A program made the position numbers and the translations under genes. A stretch of DNA of 63,919 nt from JAJPHF01 sp035293805. Its GTDB lineage: Bacteria; Chloroflexota; UBA6077; JAJPHF01. Below the pieces are notes generated by a model. The model did no database searches, had not been told where the DNA came from, and worked only from the letters and a program-made list of their open reading frames with translations. The stretch spans positions 1 through 63,919 of the forward strand of contig DATGMD010000012.1 of NCBI GenBank assembly GCA_035293805.1, read 5' to 3'. Shown piece by piece: positions 7,405 to 15,199 of this stretch (the first letter of the stretch is position 1; every line of letters starts with the position of its first letter).

Positions 7405-9303
7405 GTGAAGGGCAAGGCTCCGCTCGAGTTCGCCGCGGTCGTGCTGCTCCCCGTCCTCCTCGCCGGCTTCCTGTGGGTCACGGCGCCACAGCTGCACACG
7501 CCGCTCTTCTGGGACGAGGTCAACTTCTACTGGAACGGCCAGGCGATCGCCACGAGCGGCGTGCCCTACGCCAACGCCGGCTTCCTCGGCGACCGCGGCG
7601 CGATCGGCGGGCAGTACCAGTACGGGCTCTGGCACCCGCCGCTCTACCTCTACACCCTGGGCCTGGCGTTCTGGCTGTTCGGCGCCAGCGAGACGGTGGC
7701 CCGCGGCACCGGCGTGGCGCTGATGACACTCACTGCGCTGCTGGTCTACGGGCTGGGCCGTCTTACCATCCCGCGCCCAGCCCGGAACTGGGGCGCCCTG
7801 CTGGCCGTCGGCATCCTGCTCGTCAGCCCCCTGGCCATCCAGAGCGCCCTGGTGCTCGACATCGACGGCACGGTGCTCACCCTCCTCCTCACCGCCTGGA
7901 GCCTCCTCTACCTGCGCTGGGAAGATGCGCCGCGGCGCTGGCAGCCGCTCGTCGTCGTCGCTTTGGCCGTGGCGTTTGCCGTCACGTTATGGGCGAAGCT
8001 GACGACGCCGTTCTTTCTCCTCGGCGTCCTGCTGGTCTACCAGGTCGGACGCGGCCGGCCCCTGCGCGGGATCGCGCACCTGCTCGGGATCGGCGTCGTC
8101 GGCGGCGTGTTGTTCCTGCTCACCTGGGGCCTCGCCTGCGACCGGCTCGGCATGCCCTTCGACATGCCGTTCGGCGTCACCTGGGCGGAGCTCCACGACG
8201 CGGTCGGGAGCGACGGCGATCTCAGCGAGCGCTTCGCCGCGCAGGCGCTGCCGATCCTCGCCTGGGTCTCGCCCTACCTGGCCGCGCTGTTCGCGGCCGC
8301 GACCATGTCCCGCGTGGCCGCCTTCGTGCGCCGCCGCCGTCTCGAGCCGGTCGATTTCCTGCTGGGCGCGGGACTGGTCATCGGCGCCGTCTACTTCGTC
8401 AAGCTGGCGGCCGGCTTCCCCAAGTACCACGTCGCCATGCTGCCGTTCTGGGCGGTGGTCTGCGCCTACTGGCTCAGCGTGGGATGGGTGCGGCTGCGAC
8501 GCCCGGTCGCGGCAGTCATGCTGCTGCTCCTGGCGGCGGCGTGCGGCCTCGTCTTGGGCTACGCGCTAGTCTACGTCGGCGACAACTGGATGCTGACGCC
8601 GCCGCTGCTGGTCGCGCCGGAAGCGCTGGGCCTGGTGACGGCGCTGGCGGCGCTGCTCCTGCCCGTCGCCCTGCTGCGTCCCACGGGACTCGGCGCGGTC
8701 GCCGCCAGCCTGGCGCTGGTGCTCTATAGCGGCTGGGCGATGAGCGCGGACTGGTATCATACTCGGGCGACCTACTCGACCAACTACTGGTACGGCACCC
8801 AGGGGCAACAGGAGATCGCCAGGGTGGTAGACGATTTGATGGACCGGGTGGGCCTCAGCGGTCCCTACGTCGGGGCGAAGGAGGTCGTGTTCTACACGCG
8901 CCACCACTTCTACCTGGACGAGGACACCGTCTATAGCCTCTTAGAGGACGAGTCGCGGCCCTTCGACGGCCGCCTCCTCGGCTACGACGTGCCGCTGGTG
9001 GCTGCCTGGGTGCGTGACCCGGGGGTGCGTCAGGTCTTCACCGACCGGCTGGCGCGGGACTACGAGCCCGTGGCCGAGGCCGGCGACTATCTGGTCTTCC
9101 TGCGTCGCTCGCTGGCGGCCGTCGCCTACGCCACCCCCGCCGCCGAGCCGCCAGACGGCGTGGCGGCTGCCGCGGTCGGCGTCGCCGGGGACGACGAGCA
9201 GACGGAGGACGACGAGGCGACCATCGCGGCCGACGACGCCCCGGGCGCCGCCGCGGCACCCTTGGGCGCCTTCCGCGACCTCGACCCGGAGGGGGCGCCG
9301 TAG
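7405..9303 (+). CDS. Polytopic membrane glycosyltransferase, GT39/ArnT-like (GT-C fold)
   Basis: 632 residues with about 11-13 hydrophobic segments. The first external loop carries the acidic motif FWDEVNFYWNGQAIA typical of GT-C enzymes of the PMT/ArnT type (the D-E pair binds the metal or lipid-phosphate donor), and GLWHPPLYLYTLGLAFW follows, as in Dol-P-Man protein mannosyltransferase relatives. A soluble C-terminal domain of about 130 residues ends in an acidic low-complexity tail (DDEQTEDDEAT). It should transfer a sugar from a polyprenyl phosphate on the outer face of the membrane; donor and acceptor are unknown. The GTG start at 7405 is supported by the promoter placed for leaderless transcription. 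The next gene starts 2 nt after the stop, so they form an operon. Confidence 0.8.
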   Translation: MKGKAPLEFAAVVLLPVLLAGFLWVTAPQLHTPLFWDEVNFYWNGQAIATSGVPYANAGFLGDRGAIGGQYQYGLWHPPLYLYTLGLAFWLFGASETVARGTGVALMTLTALLVYGLGRLTIPRPARNWGALLAVGILLVSPLAIQSALVLDIDGTVLTLLLTAWSLLYLRWEDAPRRWQPLVVVALAVAFAVTLWAKLTTPFFLLGVLLVYQVGRGRPLRGIAHLLGIGVVGGVLFLLTWGLACDRLGMPFDMPFGVTWAELHDAVGSDGDLSERFAAQALPILAWVSPYLAALFAAATMSRVAAFVRRRRLEPVDFLLGAGLVIGAVYFVKLAAGFPKYHVAMLPFWAVVCAYWLSVGWVRLRRPVAAVMLLLLAAACGLVLGYALVYVGDNWMLTPPLLVAPEALGLVTALAALLLPVALLRPTGLGAVAASLALVLYSGWAMSADWYHTRATYSTNYWYGTQGQQEIARVVDDLMDRVGLSGPYVGAKEVVFYTRHHFYLDEDTVYSLLEDESRPFDGRLLGYDVPLVAAWVRDPGVRQVFTDRLARDYEPVAEAGDYLVFLRRSLAAVAYATPAAEPPDGVAAAAVGVAGDDEQTEDDEATIAADDAPGAAAAPLGAFRDLDPEGAP

Positions 9304-9305
9304 TC

Positions 9306-10709
9306 GTGCCGCGCCAACTCACGGCGGTCCTGGCCGCCGCGCTCCCGCACCGCGCCTGGCGGCCCCGCCGCGGCCACGTGGCCGCGGCGCTGCTCGCGCT
9401 GCTGGCCGCCGCGGCGCTCAACGGCTGGATCGCGGTCGCCAGCCCGGCTGGACCGCTTGCCGACCTCACCCACTACAAGTACTGGGCGCGGCTTGTCACG
9501 GTCGACGGCATGCACGCCGCCTACAGCGGCGAGTACCCCGAGACCTACGCTATCTATCCCCCCGTCACGCTGCTCACGTTTCGCGCCGCGGGCGCGATGT
9601 ACGCGCGGTGGGTCGATCCCACCTTCGACCTCGACCGCGCGCTGGCCAGCCACGAGCTAAGCGTGTTCCTGCGCCTCCAGGCGCTCCTGTTCCACCTGCT
9701 CGTCGGCCTCGCCGTGCTGGCGGTGGCGCGGCGCGTCGTCTCGTTCCGCGCGGCCTTCGCCGCGATGCTTGCCTATCTCTTCAACCCCGGCGTGGTCTTC
9801 GACGTGGCGCAGTGGGGGCAGCCGGACCCGGTCTTCGGCCTGTTCGTGCTGTTGGCGCTGGCCGCGGCGGCGTGGGGCGCGGCCGACCCCGCGCGCCAGG
9901 CGCCGCCCGACGAGCGGCTGTCCCCGCGGGCGGCCGCGCTGGCCGGGCTGTGCATCGTCCTGGCCGCCTGCGCCAAGCCCCAGGCGTGGGTGTTCCTGCC
10001 GCTGGCGGGCGGACTGGTGTGGCGGCGCGGCGGGCTGCGCGGCGTGGCGGCCGCCGGCGCGGCGGGCCTGGTCGGCGCGCTCGCCGTGGCCTTCCCCTAC
10101 ATCCGCCACGGCACGCTCCGGGCGCTCCTGGGCCTGCCGCGCGCCATCAGCGACGCTATGCCCGTGGTGACGGCGAACGCCCATGACCTCTGGTGGCTCA
10201 TTAGCGGCGGCGCCGACCGCTGGCCGCTCGACGGCGAGCCCTTCCTCGGGCCGCTCAGCTACCGTCTGGTGGCCATGGCGCTCGTCGCCCTCTTTGCCGC
10301 GCTCGCGCTGGCACGCGCGTTGCGAACGCCATCGTTCGGAGCGGTGTTCGCCGCGGGCGCCTTCACCGGCTTCGGCTTCTTCATGGCCATGACGCAGGTC
10401 CACGAGAATCACATGTACGTGGTGTTTCCCCTGCTGGCCCTGGCCGCCGCGGTCGATCGCCGCCTGTGGCCGGTGTACGTGGTGCTGGCGCTCACCTGGT
10501 GCGCCAACATGCTGCTCCACGACTTCGACCTGGCCGAGCCCGTGGTGGCGCCGCTGCTGCCCATCTCGCTGGAGGACGCGCAGTGGCTGAACTCGCTGGT
10601 GAACACGCTGGTCCTCTCCGGCTGGACGGCCTGGCTCGTGGCCGACACGCTGCGGGTCTGGCGGGGCCGGCCGCGATCCGTCGCCACGGCGGCTCCCGCG
10701 GAGGCCTGA
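9306..10709 (+). CDS. Polytopic membrane glycosyltransferase-like protein (GT-C fold, DUF2029/ALG6-like)
   Basis: 467 residues with about 9-11 transmembrane segments. An early external loop reads DLTHYKYWARLV, and WGQPDPVFGLFVLLALAA is the recurring W-G-Q-x-D signature of ALG6/ALG8 and related bacterial GT-C transferases. The later TQVHENHMYVVFPLLAL is the conserved H-E-N-H-M-Y motif of this group. These features suggest a polyprenyl-phosphate-dependent glycosyltransferase. The GTG start at 9306 is 2 nt after the preceding stop, so it is translationally coupled to the GT39-like gene. The pair may act on one cell-envelope glycan. The substrate is unknown. Confidence 0.75.
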   Translation: MPRQLTAVLAAALPHRAWRPRRGHVAAALLALLAAAALNGWIAVASPAGPLADLTHYKYWARLVTVDGMHAAYSGEYPETYAIYPPVTLLTFRAAGAMYARWVDPTFDLDRALASHELSVFLRLQALLFHLLVGLAVLAVARRVVSFRAAFAAMLAYLFNPGVVFDVAQWGQPDPVFGLFVLLALAAAAWGAADPARQAPPDERLSPRAAALAGLCIVLAACAKPQAWVFLPLAGGLVWRRGGLRGVAAAGAAGLVGALAVAFPYIRHGTLRALLGLPRAISDAMPVVTANAHDLWWLISGGADRWPLDGEPFLGPLSYRLVAMALVALFAALALARALRTPSFGAVFAAGAFTGFGFFMAMTQVHENHMYVVFPLLALAAAVDRRLWPVYVVLALTWCANMLLHDFDLAEPVVAPLLPISLEDAQWLNSLVNTLVLSGWTAWLVADTLRVWRGRPRSVATAAPAEA

Positions 10710-10748
10710 GGGACCGGCGCGGCAGCGCGCCCGAGAGGAGGTGAGCCC

Positions 10749-11249
10749 GTGGCCGACGACGCCGCGCGCGATGCGCTGGAGCAGCGCTTCGCCGAGCAAT
10801 TGCTGGACGACGAGGGGCTCCGCGCCGATCTCACGGACGACGAGTACCAGCCCCTGCAGGATTGGGCGCTCGACCGCCTGCACGAGCGGGTCGTCGCGCT
10901 GGCTGATCCCGGCGCCCCAGAGGCCGAGACGGCGATGGCGAGCCTGCTGGCGTCGCTGCGGCAGGTGCTGCGCGCGGTGGACGCGACCGTGGGCCGCCGT
11001 GCCGACCTGGACGCCGAGGCCTTCGCCGCGGGGCTGGCGCCCCTCGTGGAGGCAGTGGCGCCGCCCCTGTTCGGCGCCGAGGGGCCGGCGAGCGAGGTCC
11101 GCCAGAACGTCCAGGCGGCGATCCCACGGCTGGCGGCGCAGAAGGACGACCTGGACGGCCCCGCGCTCGTGGAGCAGCTCGTGGCCGTGCTCAGCGGCCC
11201 GGGCGGCGCGGGCGGCCCCGACCGCGACGGCGTGGTCGGGCCTAGCTGA
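10749..11249 (+). CDS. Hypothetical small helical protein
   Basis: 166 residues, acidic, predicted mostly helical and soluble, with no signal peptide. I do not recognise a family. Repeated LxxLxxxL patterns (MASLLASLRQVLRAVDATV, AFAAGLAPLVEAVAPPLF) suggest a helical bundle. The GTG start at 10749 has an excellent AGGAGGTGA site 6-7 nt upstream. Its TGA stop overlaps the ATG of the phospholipase-D-like gene (ATGA at 11246-11249 region), so the two are coupled and a shared role is likely. Confidence 0.7.
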   Translation: MADDAARDALEQRFAEQLLDDEGLRADLTDDEYQPLQDWALDRLHERVVALADPGAPEAETAMASLLASLRQVLRAVDATVGRRADLDAEAFAAGLAPLVEAVAPPLFGAEGPASEVRQNVQAAIPRLAAQKDDLDGPALVEQLVAVLSGPGGAGGPDRDGVVGPS

Positions 11250-12376
11250 TGGCGCGGCGCCTGCTGCTCCTTGGCGCGCTGGTCGCGGTCCTGGTCATCG
11301 CCGTCGGCGCGCTGCTCTACTTCCGTGAGCGGGCCGCCGCGCCCTCGGCCACCAGCACCACCGCGGACTGGTACGACGTCTACTTTACCGACCCAAAGTA
11401 TCCCGACCGGCCGCAAAATCGCCACGGCGGCATCGACGAGAAGTTCGTCGCCTTCCTCGACACGGCCCAGCGCAGCCTCGACGTGGCGATCTACGACTTC
11501 GACTTGGAGAACGCCGCCGACGCCCTGGTCCGCGCCAAGGACCGCGGCGTGACGGTCCGCATGGTCATGGACAGCGACACCCTGAACAACACCAAGGATG
11601 CGGCCGTCCAGCGCGCCGTGGGCACGGTCCAGCAGGCGGGCATTCCCATCGTCGGTGACAACCGCCAGCCGATCATGCACCACAAGTTCGTCGTCCGCGA
11701 CGGCGAGGAGGTCTGGACCGGCTCCTGGAACTTCACGACTGGCGACACATACCGCCTGAACAACAATGCGGTCCGCATCCGCTCACGCGAGCTGGCCGAC
11801 AACTACGCGGCCGAGTTCCGCAAGATGTTCGAGGCCAAGCAGTTCGGTCCGAACAAGCCGAAGGGCGTGCCCCACCCGGTCATCACGATCGGCGGCGCTC
11901 GCATCGAGACCTACTTCTCGGCGCAGGACAACGTGGCCTCTCACGTCGCCGCCCGCGTCCGCGAGGCGCAGCACAGCATCCGCTTCCTGGCCTTCTCGTT
12001 CACGCAAGACGACATCGGTCAGGCCGTCATCCAGCGCCAGCAGGCCGGCGCGGCGGTGAGCGGCGTGTTCGAGCGCACCGGCTCCCAGACGCGCTTCAGC
12101 GAGTACGGCAAGATGAAGCAGGCGGGCCTCGACGTCTACCAGGACGGCAACCCCTACACGATGCACCACAAGGTGTTCATTCTAGACGACGCCACGACGC
12201 TCTTCGGCTCGTTCAATTTCAGCGACGGTGCCAACCGCGACAACGACGAGAACTTGCTGATCGTCGACGACCCCGGCTTCGCCCAGGCCTTCATCCAAGA
12301 GTTCGACCGGGTGCTGGCCGTTGCCAAAAGCCCCGCGCCCGTCCGCGCGACCCCGCGCAAGCAGCGGCCGCGCTAG
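11249..12376 (+). CDS. Membrane-anchored phospholipase D-like protein (two HKD motifs)
   Basis: 375 residues. Residues of about 4-24 are an uncleaved signal anchor, so the enzyme faces outward. Two catalytic HxK(x)4D motifs are intact: H144-x-K146 with D151 (HHKFVVRD, followed by GSWN) and, near residue 305, HHKVFILDD followed by GSFN. This is a complete PLD-superfamily active site. Family members are phospholipases, cardiolipin synthases or nucleases (Nuc type); the spacing and extracytoplasmic location suit a phospholipase or nuclease. It overlaps the preceding small gene by the ATGA junction. The C-terminus is basic. The exact substrate cannot be told. Confidence 0.85.
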   Translation: MARRLLLLGALVAVLVIAVGALLYFRERAAAPSATSTTADWYDVYFTDPKYPDRPQNRHGGIDEKFVAFLDTAQRSLDVAIYDFDLENAADALVRAKDRGVTVRMVMDSDTLNNTKDAAVQRAVGTVQQAGIPIVGDNRQPIMHHKFVVRDGEEVWTGSWNFTTGDTYRLNNNAVRIRSRELADNYAAEFRKMFEAKQFGPNKPKGVPHPVITIGGARIETYFSAQDNVASHVAARVREAQHSIRFLAFSFTQDDIGQAVIQRQQAGAAVSGVFERTGSQTRFSEYGKMKQAGLDVYQDGNPYTMHHKVFILDDATTLFGSFNFSDGANRDNDENLLIVDDPGFAQAFIQEFDRVLAVAKSPAPVRATPRKQRPR

Positions 12377-12440
12377 GCTGCTTGCCCCCCGCGCCGCTCG
12401 CTAGAGCCGTTTGCGCGCCAGGTGAGCGGCCAGCGTGTCG

Positions 12441-12510
12441 TAGGGGCGGCTCTCGTGGCCGCCCGCGGCCTGTGGCGCGGAATACTGCAAGCGCCACTGC
12501 CGCCGCCCCG
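12441..12510. repeat. Composite intergenic repeat (two short families joined)
   Basis: The first part, GGGGCGGCTCTCGTGGCC and the following GCCCG, is the reverse complement (one mismatch) of copies at 60014 and 60053. The second part, TGTGGCGCGGAATACTGC at about 12471-12488, recurs at about 56212-56229. It occupies the gap of about 235 nt between the PLD-like gene and the PRC-like gene, where I see nothing else except the ribosome site of the latter. Confidence 0.6.
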
Positions 12511-12612
12511 ATGTCAGCCGACCGCTCAGTCTCGCTGCAAACCGCTGTAGTGGCACTCCATTTGCACGCTCTGCGAAGAGGCGCGCCTCGATCAGCGCGG
12601 AGGAGAGTTAGC

Positions 12613-12903
12613 ATGGAGTCCCAGTCAGCGAGCCAGATCCGAGAAGGCATGTGCGTGTGCGATCGCCTGGGGAACGCGGTCGGCACGGTTTCCGAGGTAC
12701 ACCGCGAGCCGCCCGCGGGGTCGATGGCGCCGGGCATCGGCTACCTGGTGATCCAGGCGGAGCGGCCGGATCGCCTGGAGGAGCTGCACGTGCCGCTCAC
12801 GCAAGTGCTCGGGGTGCAGGGCGACCACGTGGTCGCGGAGATCAACCCGGAGATGGTGGCCGCCCACGACGCGCAGTGGATCGCCCAGCAGCCGCCGCGG
12901 TAA
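12613..12903 (+). CDS. Small PRC-barrel/DUF2171-like protein
   Basis: 96 residues. The start ATG at 12613 follows GAGGAGAG, which decides it over upstream in-frame codons. The sequence IREGMCVCDRLGNAVGTVSE, then GYLVIQ, LHVPLTQVLGVQGDHVVAEI, has the beta-strand spacing of PRC-barrel and DUF2171 proteins (a V-x-G-x-V turn followed by hydrophobic strands). Proteins of this kind are small general-stress proteins of unknown biochemistry. The convergent gene at 13028-13858 contains a related C-terminal segment (GSGMNHVGQVKEV), so the two may work in one stress response. A strong hairpin separates them. Confidence 0.7.
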   Translation: MESQSASQIREGMCVCDRLGNAVGTVSEVHREPPAGSMAPGIGYLVIQAERPDRLEELHVPLTQVLGVQGDHVVAEINPEMVAAHDAQWIAQQPPR

Positions 12904-12929
12904 CGGTAACTGAAGCGGCGCCGGCGGGC

Positions 12930-12968
12930 ACACGCGAAGGCGCCCCGACCCGGGGCGCCTTCGCGTGT
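12930..12968. terminator. Bidirectional hairpin terminator
   Basis: ACACGCGAAGGCGCCCCG (12930-12947) and its exact complement (12951-12968) form a perfect 18-bp stem with an ACC loop. It lies between two convergent genes that end at 12903 and 13028. There is no T-run on either side. Confidence 0.75.
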
Positions 12969-13027
12969 GCCGGATACTCGCCTGGCCGGGGGCGAGTCGT
13001 CGGTTGGGAACCTGCCCCACACTCCGA

Positions 13028-13858
13028 TCAGGAGCTGCCGGCCCCGGTCAGCGACGGGCTCGGCCAGTTCTGGTCGTCGACGTGGTCGGCCGGGACGTTC
13101 AAGATCACCTGGTCGCCGCGGACCTCGCGGACGGCGCTGAACGGCACGCAGAGGTCGCGGGCCATCGAGCGGGCCGCCACGAAGTCGTTGTCGTGGACCT
13201 CCTTGACCTGCCCCACGTGGTTCATGCCGGAGCCGACAACCTGCATGTCCGGATGGACGGCTTGCCGCGAGCGACCGCCGGTCGACCGGTCGCCCTGCTG
13301 CTGCGTCACCCGGAGCTGGTTGTTGACGTCCCACACCCCGCTGACGGATTCGGCGGTATCCTCGGCTAGCCGCTTCTGGCGCCGGGTCGGGATGCTGCCG
13401 CTCAACGTGACCACGCCGTCGTGAACGGCCACCGTGATGTCGGAGGCGTCGATGTGCGGGTCGTCGCACAGCCGGTCCGATACGTCCTCGTGGATGCGCT
13501 CGTCCGAGCGGCGGTAGTTCCGCGGCCCAACGCCCCGGTAGTTCTCGCCCGTGGAGCCGGAGTCATAGTACCCGTACGGCTCGGTGAAGCTATACGTGTG
13601 GTAGTTCCCAAAGCGGTCGTACCAGCCGTTCCGAATCCACCACGGCTCGCGCTGGCTGGCGCCCGGCCGCTGCTCGCGCCGCCCATACGGCTCGCGGTAG
13701 TAGTCCGCGCCGTAGCGCGGCGGCTCGCCGTAGTACCCGTAGCGGTCCCCCGCGGGCTCGCCCTGGCTGCCGTAGCGGTCGCCGTAGGCGCCGTAGCGGT
13801 CGTAGTACGGCTCGTCGTAGTAGCCTGCCCGACCGTACCGATTGTAATAGTCCGCCAT
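13028..13858 (-). CDS. BON-domain stress protein with Tyr-rich N-terminus and DUF2171-like C-terminus
   Basis: 276 residues. The first 120 or so are rich in Y, R, G and D (repeats such as YGDRYG and YYGEPPRYG) and probably disordered. A BON domain follows at about 125-190 (RIHEDVSDRLCDDPHIDASD, VTLSGSIPTRRQKRLAEDTA, VWDVNNQLRV), the lipid- or envelope-binding fold of OsmY and related proteins. The C-terminal 70 residues (MQVVGSGMNHVGQVKEVHDN, then LCVPFSAVREVRGDQVIL) match the DUF2171/PRC pattern. There is no signal peptide. Such proteins are induced by osmotic or oxidative stress. It faces the PRC-like gene at 12613 across a terminator. Confidence 0.8.
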   Translation of the reverse strand: MADYYNRYGRAGYYDEPYYDRYGAYGDRYGSQGEPAGDRYGYYGEPPRYGADYYREPYGRREQRPGASQREPWWIRNGWYDRFGNYHTYSFTEPYGYYDSGSTGENYRGVGPRNYRRSDERIHEDVSDRLCDDPHIDASDITVAVHDGVVTLSGSIPTRRQKRLAEDTAESVSGVWDVNNQLRVTQQQGDRSTGGRSRQAVHPDMQVVGSGMNHVGQVKEVHDNDFVAARSMARDLCVPFSAVREVRGDQVILNVPADHVDDQNWPSPSLTGAGSS

Positions 13859-14007
13859 AGCCCTGCTCCTCGAAGCTGATCGCCGGTGGGCGGCCTTCGC
13901 CGGCCAGTGCTGCCCACCACGAACGGCACCGCAGTCCGTGTACCGGGTGCGATCGCCGCGGGCGGGGGGCGGATAGTTGTCCGGATACGTTCAGGTTCGG
14001 CCGGGGC

Positions 14008-15183
14008 TCAGGGCGCCTGATCGGCGCCCGCCCGCGGCCACACGTCGATGGTGTCGGGCAGCGTCTCGCGGCCGGCGCCCGCCCGCACCTCGCGCGGCCA
14101 GCGCTCCACCCAGACCATGCGCCGGTCAGGGCCGCTGTAGCGCCAGTAGTCGACGCTCACGCCCTGCTCGGCGCCCGCCGCCGTCGTGAGGTCGACGGTC
14201 GCGCTGCCGCTCTCCGCCAGGGCCAGCGTCGCGCCGTCGCTCTCGACGCTCGGCGCGCCCGCCGGCGGCGGCGTCGCCAGCGGGTCGAGCACCGCCCAGG
14301 TGAGCCCGCCCGGCGAGCCCCAGAGCCAGCGTTCGGCGCTCCCACTCCGCAGTAGGTAGAGGTGCCAGGTGCGGCCCTCGGCAAAATAGCTAAGGACGCC
14401 CTGCACGAGGTAATCCTCGAAGTCCACCGTCACCGCGTCGCCCAGCGCGAGCGCGTTCAGCGCCGCCGTGCCACGCGTGGGCGTCCCCGCCCGCAACAGG
14501 GCCTCGGGCGCTACGGCGGGGCCGCGGCGGCCGCGCAGCAGCAACGCCTCGCGCTGGCGGTACGTGCGTTCCCAGCGGTCCGCCGACGCCTGCAGCGCCT
14601 CCGCCGCGCCGGCCTCGCCCCGGAGCGCCCGCACCGCCAGGTCGGAGATGCGGTCGGTCTCGGCCTGGAGCGTGTCCTCGTAGCGCCGCAGCGTGGGGAG
14701 GTCCGCGTCGGCCAGCGGGTCGGCCTCGTACCAGGCTGTCTCGTCGCGGCGCGTGCCCTCCACCATCGCCGCCAGCGCGCCGAGGCGCGCGGCGAGGGCG
14801 GCCTGCCCGCTCAGGCGCGCGGCCAGACCGCGCAGGTCGGCGGCCGCCTGCTGGCGAAACAGCCGGTCGCCCTCCAGCAGCTTGCGGCGGGCCTCGAACC
14901 GGCCGCCCTCGCGCTCCTCGACGGCGCTGCGCCGCAGCAGGTAGTAGCCCGCGGCGAGCGGCGGCAGCGCCAGCACGGCGACCAGGATCAGCGCGAACAC
15001 TACGCCGCCCGCCCGCAGCTGCCCCGTCGCCGCGTTGGTAATCGTCCACAGCACCAACAGGCCGCCGATTACGATACCCAGCCCCATCAGGCCCAGCGCC
15101 CAGGCTCGGCCCGTCCCCATCGCCGCCACTGCGGCGCCCCGATCGCGCGTGCCGCCCGCGGAGTCGCCGGCTCGTCGCGCCAT
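14008..15183 (-). CDS. Membrane protein with DUF4178-like domain
   Basis: 391 residues from ATG at 15183, chosen because GGGAGGGG lies 4 nt upstream; open sequence further upstream overlaps the next gene and is not coding. Two transmembrane helices occupy about 25-75 (MGLGIVIGGLLVLWTITN and FALILVAVLALPPLAAGYYL). A helical segment follows, then at about 225-380 a beta-rich domain with DAVTVDFEDYLVQGVLSYFA, WHLYLL and WLWGSPGG, and DYWRYSG, which resembles DUF4178. Genes of this type are often next to DUF2207 or TPM-type envelope genes, as here (15200-17077), with which it forms an operon 16 nt apart. The function is unknown. Confidence 0.65.
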   Translation of the reverse strand: MARRAGDSAGGTRDRGAAVAAMGTGRAWALGLMGLGIVIGGLLVLWTITNAATGQLRAGGVVFALILVAVLALPPLAAGYYLLRRSAVEEREGGRFEARRKLLEGDRLFRQQAAADLRGLAARLSGQAALAARLGALAAMVEGTRRDETAWYEADPLADADLPTLRRYEDTLQAETDRISDLAVRALRGEAGAAEALQASADRWERTYRQREALLLRGRRGPAVAPEALLRAGTPTRGTAALNALALGDAVTVDFEDYLVQGVLSYFAEGRTWHLYLLRSGSAERWLWGSPGGLTWAVLDPLATPPPAGAPSVESDGATLALAESGSATVDLTTAAGAEQGVSVDYWRYSGPDRRMVWVERWPREVRAGAGRETLPDTIDVWPRAGADQAP

Positions 15184-15199
15184 CGTCCCCTCCCGTCGT

